Shown here piece by piece: positions 26,227-33,050 of a stretch of 64,000 nt of DNA. Position 1 is the stretch's first letter, and each line of letters begins with the position of its first letter. This stretch comes from Oscillospiraceae bacterium (GTDB lineage Bacteria; Bacillota; Clostridia; Oscillospirales; Ruminococcaceae). The notes under the pieces are model-generated. The model saw only the letters and a program-made list of their open reading frames with translations, was not told the DNA's origin and ran no database searches. The position numbers and the translations under genes were made by a program. The stretch is taken from assembly GCA_902362965.1 (NCBI GenBank), contig CABIYQ010000003.1, positions 1 through 64,000 on the forward strand, written 5' to 3'.

Positions 26227-27663
26227 ATGCCGGATTATCCGGCTTTAAACATGAAATTAAAAATAAGAAAATTAAAAATTGCGGCGGTGCTTATATGCGC
26301 ATTTGTTGCCGCAGGCAGTCTTACATATGTTAATAATCATGATCACGTTGCAGTACAAGCGAAAACAATTTCTGATCTTGAAGATGAAAAAGCGGCTAAT
26401 GAAGCTGAAATCAAACGTCTTCAGGAAGAAATGGACAGTATTGACAGCGATATTTCTCAGGCTGAAAAAGATCAGGAACTTCTTCAGGAAAAAATTAATC
26501 TCCAAAATGAAAATATTGAAATTGTAAATACCAAAATCAATGACATCAACAATAAAATAGCTGAAAAAGAAGAAAAAATAAATCAGCTTGAAATTGATAT
26601 CGAAAATAAACAAAAAGATATAGACATCGGTCTTGAAGAATTTAAAAGTCGTCTGAGAGCAATGTATATTTCAGGAAATGACAGTTTAGCGTCTGCATTA
26701 GTAGGAGCTACCGACTTTTATGATATGCTTTCAAAAATAGAGATTATTTCTCAAGTTTCAAAGCATGACAATGAATTGGTAAATTCTCTGATGACTCAGC
26801 TTGAACAATTTGAAGAAGCCCAGACTCAACTTGATATTGAAAAAACAGAACTTAATGCTAATCTGGCTGAACAAGAAGAATGCAAAAAAGAACTTAATGC
26901 TGCAATCATTGAACTTAACAACGATTATCAGGAATCACAGGATTATATTGACCGACAACAAGCAGAAATAGCGTCAAGACAGGCTGATATTGACCAATAC
27001 GAAGCTGATAATAACGCTATGGACGCTGAAATTGCCGAAATTAATGAAATAGCAAGACAACAGGCTGAAGCTGCTGCCGCTGCCGCCGCTACGTCGCAGC
27101 AAAGCAGCAATGAAGAAAACAGCAATAATTCCTATAGCGAAGATGATAGTGAAAATGACAGTTCGGACGATTCAGCTGCAGGCGGCGGGGATAACTCCGG
27201 CGATGGAGAAATCGGAGGTTCAAGCGGAACCGGAAGCTACAGCGGCGCTTTAACATGGCCTGTCCCCGGATTTTATAGTATTTCCAGCGGATATGGCTAC
27301 AGATGGGGTTCGCTTCATGCAGGTATTGATATTGCCGGCGGCGGAATTCACGGAGCTTCAATAGTATCTGCCGGAAGCGGTACAGTTACACTTGTAAAAT
27401 CAGGCTGTTCTCATGACTACGGCAAAGACAGCAGCTGCGGCTGTAACGGCGGTTACGGTAATTATGTAATGGTTGACCATGGAAACGGTATATCCACCCT
27501 TTACGCTCACTGCTCAGCCGTTTATGTTTCAGTAGGACAGTCAGTATCCGCCGGAGAAACAATTGCTTCAGTAGGTTCAACCGGATGGTCTACAGGAAAT
27601 CATTGTCATTTTGAAGTCAGAGTTAACGGTTCAACAGTTGACCCAACCGGATACTTATACTAA
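26227..27663 (+). CDS. PcsB/EnvC-like coiled-coil protein with M23 (LytM) peptidase domain
   Basis: 478 residues: N-terminal hydrophobic segment (KIAAVLICAFVAAGSLTYV), about 220 residues of coiled coil in two blocks, a low-complexity Ala/Ser/Asn/Asp/Gly linker (residues about 280-335), and a C-terminal LytM domain with HAGIDIAGG and HCHFEVRVNG. The layout and position after ftsEX fit the FtsEX-activated hydrolases PcsB, CwlO and EnvC. An insertion with four Cys (SGCSHDYGKDSSCGCNGG) inside the LytM fold is unusual and may form disulfides outside the cell. ATG 26227 has the better ribosome site; ATG 26251 is possible. Confidence 0.92.
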   Translation: MPDYPALNMKLKIRKLKIAAVLICAFVAAGSLTYVNNHDHVAVQAKTISDLEDEKAANEAEIKRLQEEMDSIDSDISQAEKDQELLQEKINLQNENIEIVNTKINDINNKIAEKEEKINQLEIDIENKQKDIDIGLEEFKSRLRAMYISGNDSLASALVGATDFYDMLSKIEIISQVSKHDNELVNSLMTQLEQFEEAQTQLDIEKTELNANLAEQEECKKELNAAIIELNNDYQESQDYIDRQQAEIASRQADIDQYEADNNAMDAEIAEINEIARQQAEAAAAAAATSQQSSNEENSNNSYSEDDSENDSSDDSAAGGGDNSGDGEIGGSSGTGSYSGALTWPVPGFYSISSGYGYRWGSLHAGIDIAGGGIHGASIVSAGSGTVTLVKSGCSHDYGKDSSCGCNGGYGNYVMVDHGNGISTLYAHCSAVYVSVGQSVSAGETIASVGSTGWSTGNHCHFEVRVNGSTVDPTGYLY

Positions 27664-27676
27664 AATAAATTAATAT

Positions 27677-27710
27677 GGGGCAAGTTTATACTTCTTGTCC
27701 CTGTTTTTTT
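27677..27710 (+). terminator. terminator between the M23 gene and the S41 protease
   Basis: GGGGCAAG (27677-27684) with CTTGTCCC (27694-27701), one G-U pair, followed by TGTTTTTTT. The S41 gene starts 20 bp later without an obvious promoter of its own, so read-through is likely. Confidence 0.75.
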
Positions 27711-27730
27711 AAACAAAAGAAGGCGATAAA

Positions 27731-28897
27731 ATGAATAATAAATTAAGCAAAGCCAAAACCTTTCTTGCCGCCTTGATATCATCTGCAATAACAGGCGCTG
27801 TAGTTTTTGGTCTATGCAATAAACATTTTTCTGATTTAAAAGAAAAGGAAAATATTATTCAGGAAATTTTTGAAGTAAAAGATTATATTGACGAATTCTT
27901 TTATGAAGATGCTGACGATGAAACGTTAGTTACAAGTGCATTAAAAGGACTTGTAGACGGACTTGACGACGACTATGCGGCATATATGACGCCTGACGAA
28001 TATAAACAGTCAGTAATAAACTCTCAGGGTTCACTTACCGGAATCGGCATAACCGTAATTCAAAACGATGCAAAAAAGATTGAAATTGTAAGCGTTACAG
28101 AAAACTCCCCGGCTTCTGAATACGATATTAAAGAAGGTGATATTCTGACAGCTGTCGACGGTATTGATGCAGAAAATGTTGAATATGATAACTTAATTAG
28201 TCTAGTCAGAGGCAAGGAAGGAACAGACGTTACAATCACTCTTGACCGAAACGGAGAAAAATTAGAATACACAATAACCAGAAAGAAAATTGACACTATA
28301 ACCGTTACCTATGATATGCTTGAAAATAATATAGCATATATAAAAATTACCGGTTTTAAAGAAACCACTGTTAAACAATATGAAGAAGCCCTTGACAATG
28401 CATTGAAAAATAATGCAAAGGGTATAATTTTTGATCTCAGAGACAACGGAGGCGGTCTGCTTACTTCATGCTCATCATGTCTTGATCCGCTTCTTCCGGA
28501 AGGTGTAGTTGCCACAGCTGAATTCAAAAACGGAAAAACTGAAGTAATATGCGAATCTGACGCTGAAGAACTCGACTTACCAATGGCAGTACTGGTAAAT
28601 GAAAATACTGCCAGTGCGGCAGAGCTTTTTGCCTCTGCTCTAAGAGATTTCGACAAGGCAAAGCTTGTAGGGAAAAAAACATTCGGCAAAGGAATCATGC
28701 AAAATACAGTTGAACTGAAAAACGGCGGCGGCTTGAAAATTACTGTTGCTACATATAAAACGGCAAAATCCGAATGCTACCATAAAATAGGTCTTTTACC
28801 AGATTATGAAGTTGACCTTCCGGAAGATACTGATATAAGCAATCCAGATCCTGAAACAGATACACAGTTAAAAAAAGCACTGGAAATTTTAAAATAA
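27731..28897 (+). CDS. carboxy-terminal processing protease (S41, CtpA type)
   Basis: 388 residues: N-terminal membrane anchor (TFLAALISSAITGAVVFGL), PDZ domain (LTGIGITVIQNDAKKIEIVS ... GDILTAVDGIDAEN) and tail-specific protease domain. Catalytic Ser lies in NENTASAAELF and the Lys in GKKTFGKGI, the S41 Ser/Lys dyad. It is exported and degrades or processes periplasm-facing proteins. In Firmicutes it commonly follows the ftsEX-M23 genes and may tune that hydrolase. AGAAGG site before the ATG. Confidence 0.93.
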   Translation: MNNKLSKAKTFLAALISSAITGAVVFGLCNKHFSDLKEKENIIQEIFEVKDYIDEFFYEDADDETLVTSALKGLVDGLDDDYAAYMTPDEYKQSVINSQGSLTGIGITVIQNDAKKIEIVSVTENSPASEYDIKEGDILTAVDGIDAENVEYDNLISLVRGKEGTDVTITLDRNGEKLEYTITRKKIDTITVTYDMLENNIAYIKITGFKETTVKQYEEALDNALKNNAKGIIFDLRDNGGGLLTSCSSCLDPLLPEGVVATAEFKNGKTEVICESDAEELDLPMAVLVNENTASAAELFASALRDFDKAKLVGKKTFGKGIMQNTVELKNGGGLKITVATYKTAKSECYHKIGLLPDYEVDLPEDTDISNPDPETDTQLKKALEILK

Positions 28898-28910
28898 ATC
28901 AGAAAAACTG

Positions 28911-28939
28911 TTGACAAACATTTAAAACCGTGATATAAT
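28911..28939 (+). promoter_or_regulatory. consensus promoter of rplJ-rplL
   Basis: TTGACA (28911-28916), 17-nt spacer, TATAAT (28934-28939): a perfect sigma-A promoter. It begins 14 bp after the S41 stop. Confidence 0.92.
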
Positions 28940-28957
28940 ATTAAAGTTGTTAAAACA

Positions 28958-29062
28958 AATCGTATTCTTAAGACAGTTGGTGGCGAAAGCCATAAGTCCA
29001 GCCGAGGAATGTGCATTAAATATGATTTATTTATGCCCTTTTCCTCTGGAAAAGGGTTTTTT
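28958..29062 (+). ncRNA. ribosomal protein L10 leader with attenuator
   Basis: The leader before rplJ carries the L10-leader-like core (GTTGGTGGCGAAAGCC and GTCCAGCCGAGGAATGTGC) expected to bind L10/(L12)4. It ends in a terminator: CCCTTTTCC (29036-29044) with GGAAAAGGG (29048-29056) and six T (29057-29062). Excess L10 complex is known to promote termination in such leaders. Confidence 0.85.
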
Positions 29063-29111
29063 GCATTATTCTTTTGATACGATTATACAAATAATCGGAG
29101 GTGAAACTATA

Positions 29112-29621
29112 ATGCCAAGCGAAAAGGTTTTAGAAGCTAAGAAGGCTAAGGTTGAACAGCTTACAGAAACACTCAAGAATGCAGTTTCATTCGTTATCGT
29201 TGACTACAAGGGCATCACAGTTGAAGAGGATACAAAGCTCAGACGTGATCTCCGTGCTGAAAACGTTAAGTATTCTGTAGAAAAGAATTCACTTCTGCGT
29301 TTTGCTCTTAAAAATGCAGGAATCGAAGGTCTTGACGACGTTCTTGAAGGAACAACTGCTATTGCTGTTTCAAACGAGGATCAGACAGCTCCTGCAAGAG
29401 TTTTAGGTAAGTACGCTTCAGAAATGGACGGTAAATTTAATCTGAAAGCCGGTATGGTTGACGGTGAAATTTATGATGAAAAGGGCGTTGTTGCTCTTTC
29501 AAAAATTCCAGCAAAGGACGTTCTTCTTGCACAGCTTGTTGGTTCGTTACAGGGTCCTATTCAGGGACTGGCTGCTATTCTCAAGGCTGTTGCAGACAGC
29601 AAGTCAGAAGACGCTGCTTAA
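29112..29621 (+). CDS. rplJ: 50S ribosomal protein L10
   Basis: 169 residues from ATG 29112 after CGGAGGTG; an upstream in-frame extension into the leader is rejected. Typical L10: KAKVEQLTETLKNAVSFVIV and DYKGITVEEDTKLRRDLRAE, with the C-terminal helix that binds L7/L12. Forms the ribosomal stalk. With rplL it is separated from rplK-rplA in this genome. Confidence 0.96.
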   Translation: MPSEKVLEAKKAKVEQLTETLKNAVSFVIVDYKGITVEEDTKLRRDLRAENVKYSVEKNSLLRFALKNAGIEGLDDVLEGTTAIAVSNEDQTAPARVLGKYASEMDGKFNLKAGMVDGEIYDEKGVVALSKIPAKDVLLAQLVGSLQGPIQGLAAILKAVADSKSEDAA

Positions 29622-29685
29622 TTTTTACGCTGACAGTTTTATCTGTCTCAATTAATTACATTATTATAAAAGGAGATTATTAATC

Positions 29686-30054
29686 ATGGCTTCAGAAAAG
29701 ATTTTAAAGTTTATTGAAGATATTAAAGCTCTTTCAGTTCTGGAACTGGCTGAACTGGTTGACGCTATTCAGGAAGAATTTGGTGTAACAGCTGCTGTTG
29801 CTGCTGCTCCTGCTGCAGGCGGCGCTGCTGCTGCTGAAGAAAAGACAGAATTCGACGTAGTTCTGACTTCATTCGGCGACGCTAAGATGCCTGTTATCAA
29901 GGCTGTTAAGGACGCTCTCGGTCTTGGTCTTAAGGAAGCTAAGGAAGTTGTTGAATCAGCTCCTAAGGCTCTCAAGGAAGGCGTTTCTAAGGCAGAAGCT
30001 GAAGAACTTAAGACAAAGCTTGAAGAAGCTGGCGCTACAATCGAAATCAAGTAA
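29686..30054 (+). CDS. rplL: 50S ribosomal protein L7/L12
   Basis: 122 residues. N-terminal dimer domain ([20 protein letters not shown]), Ala-rich hinge, and the C-terminal factor-binding domain ending [15 protein letters not shown]. Stalk protein contacting translation GTPases. 64 bp after rplJ with AAAGGAG. Confidence 0.97.
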   Translation: MASEKILKFIEDIKALSVLELAELVDAIQEEFGVTAAVAAAPAAGGAAAAEEKTEFDVVLTSFGDAKMPVIKAVKDALGLGLKEAKEVVESAPKALKEGVSKAEAEELKTKLEEAGATIEIK

Positions 30055-30116
30055 TTTGTTACAGGAATTTCAAAAAACTTCGTCTTATTAGTCGGAAGTT
30101 AATAAAAAAATTTATT

Positions 30117-30151
30117 AAGTCACTTTTGATAGTTTTTATCAAAAGTGACTT
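30117..30151 (+). terminator. terminator after rplL
   Basis: AAGTCACTTTTGAT (30117-30130) pairs perfectly over 14 bp with ATCAAAAGTGACTT (30138-30151). The following T-run is poor (TGTGT). Confidence 0.65.
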
Positions 30152-30193
30152 TGTGTATAAATAATGTAAAATCAATTTTAAGGGGACAAATAC

Positions 30194-31087
30194 ATGAAAA
30201 AAATTAACAAATTTCTCACCTGCTTGCTCTGCACAGCAATTTCGATAGCTTCTTTTACTGCATTTAATGTTTCTGCTTCTGAAAAAAGCTGGCAGGAAGC
30301 ATATCTTGAAGCAATGGATGAATTTTCACAAAATCAGACAGAATACTGTGAATGCCGTCTTTTATATCTTAATGAAGATGAAATACCTGAACTTTACATA
30401 GGCGACCCAATGGTTTTTTGGTATGGAGGACTTTATAGTTATTCTAATGGTGATTTAATCAAGCTTAAGGATTTTGGTTTCAAGGATTTCTTTTCAGCAT
30501 ATTCCGAAAGGAACGGAATTTTTAGAAACGACTATTTTATTGAAAAAGCCGGTTCAAAAATTGGAATTAACTTTATTAAAATGGAAGATTTTTCTCTAAC
30601 AGTAATTGATGAACTTTCTCACGATATTGTCAATGATATATATGAAGTAAACGGTGAACCAGTCGATAAGGAAACATATGACAACAAAATATCTGAATAT
30701 TCTTTTACACATGTAAATAAAAGAGACCTTTTTGATTCATCAGAATATAAATACTCTTTTACAGATATAACTTCAAATTATATGACTTATGATGAAATGA
30801 AACAGTATCTGATTGATTCTATGGAAGCTGCAAATACAGACGATACCACCCCCACTGAAAGTGTATCTGAGTCAGAAAATTTAACTACTACTTCAGCAAA
30901 TATTGATAATACAACTATCAGCAATACAACATTATCTACAGAAACAACTGTTAAAACTTCCGCTACAACAACTAATACAAAATCCGGTTCTCCAAAAACA
31001 GGAGACAATGGTATTACAGCAGCTTTCCTAACAGGGATAGCAGCAATCGGAACTGCGCTTATAATGCGTAACAAAAAAACATTATAA
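30194..31087 (+). CDS. secreted, probably sortase-anchored protein with SPKTG motif
   Basis: 297 residues. Signal peptide (FLTCLLCTAISIASFTAFNV, cleavage near SA-SE), an acidic domain of about 180 residues of unknown family (LLYLNEDEIPELYIGDPM is typical of small extracellular domains in gut Firmicutes), a Ser/Thr-rich stalk (residues about 213-264), then SPKTGD (266-271), a hydrophobic stretch and MRNKKTL. The last three parts make a cell-wall sorting signal with SPKTG replacing LPxTG. No sortase gene is in the window. It ends convergently, overlapping the BofA-like gene by 6 bp. Confidence 0.8.
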   Translation: MKKINKFLTCLLCTAISIASFTAFNVSASEKSWQEAYLEAMDEFSQNQTEYCECRLLYLNEDEIPELYIGDPMVFWYGGLYSYSNGDLIKLKDFGFKDFFSAYSERNGIFRNDYFIEKAGSKIGINFIKMEDFSLTVIDELSHDIVNDIYEVNGEPVDKETYDNKISEYSFTHVNKRDLFDSSEYKYSFTDITSNYMTYDEMKQYLIDSMEAANTDDTTPTESVSESENLTTTSANIDNTTISNTTLSTETTVKTSATTTNTKSGSPKTGDNGITAAFLTGIAAIGTALIMRNKKTL

Positions 31088-31336
31088 AAGCAAATTTACT
31101 GCCGAAATAAGTATTACTCCCGGTACGCCAAGCACAAGAGAAATCATAGTATTAAAAAGATTCAGCGGCGGAGAAAATCCTATATGACTTCCAAAATAGT
31201 GCATAAGCACAAGTACCGTACCGCCTGACAGCATACCGAAAAAAGCTGATTTTACAGTGTGTTTTCTTTTGGCATAATACCTCAGCATAATAATTCCCAA
31301 CAACACCCATATTCCTTTAAAAATTACATCATTCAT
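31082..31336 (-). CDS. BofA-like membrane protein
   Basis: 84 residues with two to three hydrophobic helices and the BofA-family ending LNLFNTMISLVLGVPGVILI. BofA inhibits the SpoIVFB protease that activates pro-sigma-K in the forespore membrane. The match is to the family's C-terminal motif; the N-terminal part (YYAKRKHTVKSAFFGMLSGG) fits too. It ends an array of four small minus-strand genes, the others of unknown function. Confidence 0.8.
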   Translation of the reverse strand: MNDVIFKGIWVLLGIIMLRYYAKRKHTVKSAFFGMLSGGTVLVLMHYFGSHIGFSPPLNLFNTMISLVLGVPGVILISAVNLLL

Positions 31337-31354
31337 AATAATTCTCCCTATATT

Positions 31355-31696
31355 TTACATCAGTATATATCCCAGCGCAATAAGCAGTTTTAAGTCTGCG
31401 CCTTCTTTTGCAAGAATAAAAATTAAAGCTATTATAATTATTTTATCATTATCGATCTTGCCGTCTGTAAAAAAACCTGACAGCAGTCCGTTCAGCGGAT
31501 TGCTGTTATTTTTATATACAGCTGATGCATTTTCTTTCCGTTCATTTTCATTAATTTTAAACTGTTCCGAGGAAATCGGTGGGCTTTCCTTAGCTTGTAC
31601 ATTGTTTTTGCTGTAACCGGAACGGCTGTGCATTTCACGGGTACGCCGTAAAGCGTCCTGCCGCATATGATTAATATCTGACTGACTGTAATCCAT
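31355..31696 (-). CDS. small protein with hydrophobic C-terminus, unknown
   Basis: 113 residues. The N-terminal two thirds is polar and low-complexity (RRTREMHSRSGYSKNNVQ). The end (DNDKIIIIALIFILAKEGAD, LKLLIALGYIL) is a short hydrophobic hairpin seen in small Clostridia proteins linked to sporulation genes. It starts after AGGAGG, 16 bp after the next-upstream gene. Function unknown. Confidence 0.65.
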   Translation of the reverse strand: MDYSQSDINHMRQDALRRTREMHSRSGYSKNNVQAKESPPISSEQFKINENERKENASAVYKNNSNPLNGLLSGFFTDGKIDNDKIIIIALIFILAKEGADLKLLIALGYILM

Positions 31697-31712
31697 ATAG
31701 TTCCTCCTTTCT

Positions 31713-32102
31713 TCAGAACAAATCGTTTAACAATCCGCTGTCCTTAAGTACTGTCCATACTGTAAAAAGCTTAAGCATTTTAACTGCTTTATCGACCTTG
31801 GACTGTCGTTCTTCCCTTAAAAGAGGTTTCAGCGCCAAAAGAAACTCAGCATTTTTGTCATTAGAGGCTTTGTTCATAATTTCCTGTACTTTCAGAATTT
31901 TTGTAAAATCAAAATCACCCATACCGAGACCTGCAATACCGCCCGGAAGTCCGTTTCCGTTGTTATCTGGCTTTGACGGCGATTCACTTGATTTTGTTTC
32001 AGTATTATCAGAGGAGGAGAACATCTGCGCCAATTCACTTATCTGCTTCATACTTTCTTCGTCTGACAGCATCTCCTGAATTTTACCCATTAAATCGTCC
32101 AT
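31713..32102 (-). CDS. conserved hypothetical protein of the BofA cluster
   Basis: 129 residues, mainly helical and acidic, with a central Ser/Pro/Gly/Asn linker (residues about 38-55) and a basic end (RQSKVDKAVKMLKLFTVWTV). Starts MDDLMGKIQEMLSDEESMKQ, resembling the N-terminal helices of its upstream neighbour's product. No catalytic motif. Probably co-transcribed with 31355 and 31082. Confidence 0.65.
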   Translation of the reverse strand: MDDLMGKIQEMLSDEESMKQISELAQMFSSSDNTETKSSESPSKPDNNGNGLPGGIAGLGMGDFDFTKILKVQEIMNKASNDKNAEFLLALKPLLREERQSKVDKAVKMLKLFTVWTVLKDSGLLNDLF

Positions 32103-32132
32103 TTTAAATTGTTCCCTCCTCCTTAAACCAAT

Positions 32133-32378
32133 TTATTTTTCTCCGGTTATTTTTTTGTAAAGCGCCTGTGCCTGAGGAGTAGAAATAATTTTTTCTACAA
32201 GCTTCGGATTATTCATAACCTGTTTAAATTTTGCAGACTCGCTGCTGCTCATATTATTAAGCGCAGCGTCAAATTTTCCTTCTTCAAGCTGCTTTTTTAA
32301 CGTATCTGCCGGAACATTCAGTTTTTTGCTCACAACCTTTAAAAGTTCGTCGGCATTTTTAGGATCAATTTTAGACAT
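32133..32378 (-). CDS. small helical protein, first gene of the BofA cluster
   Basis: 81 residues from ATG 32378 (GAGGT ribosome site); a longer frame to 32438 lacks one. Sequence such as ADELLKVVSKKLNVPADTLK then QLEEGKFDAALNNMSS suggests a compact all-helical domain. Unknown function. It is divergent from the phosphodiesterase gene. Confidence 0.65.
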   Translation of the reverse strand: MSKIDPKNADELLKVVSKKLNVPADTLKKQLEEGKFDAALNNMSSSESAKFKQVMNNPKLVEKIISTPQAQALYKKITGEK

Positions 32379-32437
32379 AAGTAAAACCTCTTTCCAAAAT
32401 AAATTATGTTTTCTTTTGTGAAACGCCCTAAAAACCA

Positions 32438-32466
32438 TTGTAATTATTCTATATTTATGTTATAAT
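32438..32466 (+). promoter_or_regulatory. promoter of the phosphodiesterase gene
   Basis: TTGTAA (32438-32443), 17-nt spacer, TATAAT (32461-32466), 44 bp before the ATG. Confidence 0.75.
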
Positions 32467-32510
32467 TTTTTTATATATAACCTCTGCAAACAAATTTTAA
32501 GGAGTATTCA

Positions 32511-32987
32511 ATGAAAATTATAGTTATGTCTGATTCGCATAATAATTATTTTGCATTAAACAAAATCGTACAGGACTTTTATGCCGATTTATATATACAT
32601 TTAGGCGACGGTGAAAGAGAGCTTAACCGTATTTACACTCAATATCCTGATAAAAAATTTATTCACATAGCAGGAAACTGCGATTTTGCAAGTCTGAGCG
32701 AAAAAGAACTTCTTTTCACTCCTGATGATCAAAACTGTATCTTTGCTGTTCACGGTCATCAATACGGCGTAAAATCCTCTGTTGAACCCCTAAAAAAGAT
32801 TGCCAGAGAAAAAGGTGCGAATATACTGCTCTACGGGCATACACATGCAAGATTCAACGAATATGATAACGGTCTTTACACAATGAATCCCGGAAGCGTT
32901 TCCTGTCCCAGAGACGGAAATCGACCTTCTTTCGGAATAATTGATATTGCAAAAAACGGCATTGTTACTAATATCGTTGACCTCTGA
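32511..32987 (+). CDS. YfcE/MJ0936-family metallophosphoesterase
   Basis: 158 residues with the calcineurin-like metal motifs in order: MSDSHNN, HLGDGERE, AGNCD, VHGHQYG and GHTHAR. The family are small cytosolic phosphodiesterases with two metals; the physiological substrate is not known. AAGGAG before the ATG. In other Clostridia it follows rdgB; here it stands alone before the YfhO gene. Confidence 0.92.
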   Translation: MKIIVMSDSHNNYFALNKIVQDFYADLYIHLGDGERELNRIYTQYPDKKFIHIAGNCDFASLSEKELLFTPDDQNCIFAVHGHQYGVKSSVEPLKKIAREKGANILLYGHTHARFNEYDNGLYTMNPGSVSCPRDGNRPSFGIIDIAKNGIVTNIVDL

Positions 32988-33050
32988 TTTATTATATTCA
33001 AAATATATAGAAATGTTACAGACAATAAAAGAAAGGACAAGCAAAATAAT

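Noticed and set aside
27061-27230. Repeat array or CRISPR-like signal in the M23 gene and in the Asn-rich region at 56940-57060
   Set aside because: These are low-complexity codon repeats (GCT/GCC, AAT/AAC) in linkers, without spacers or regular repeat units.
28947-29111. N-terminal extension of rplJ
   Set aside because: The extra codons lie in the L10 leader and terminator. ATG 29112 has the ribosome site and starts typical L10 sequence.
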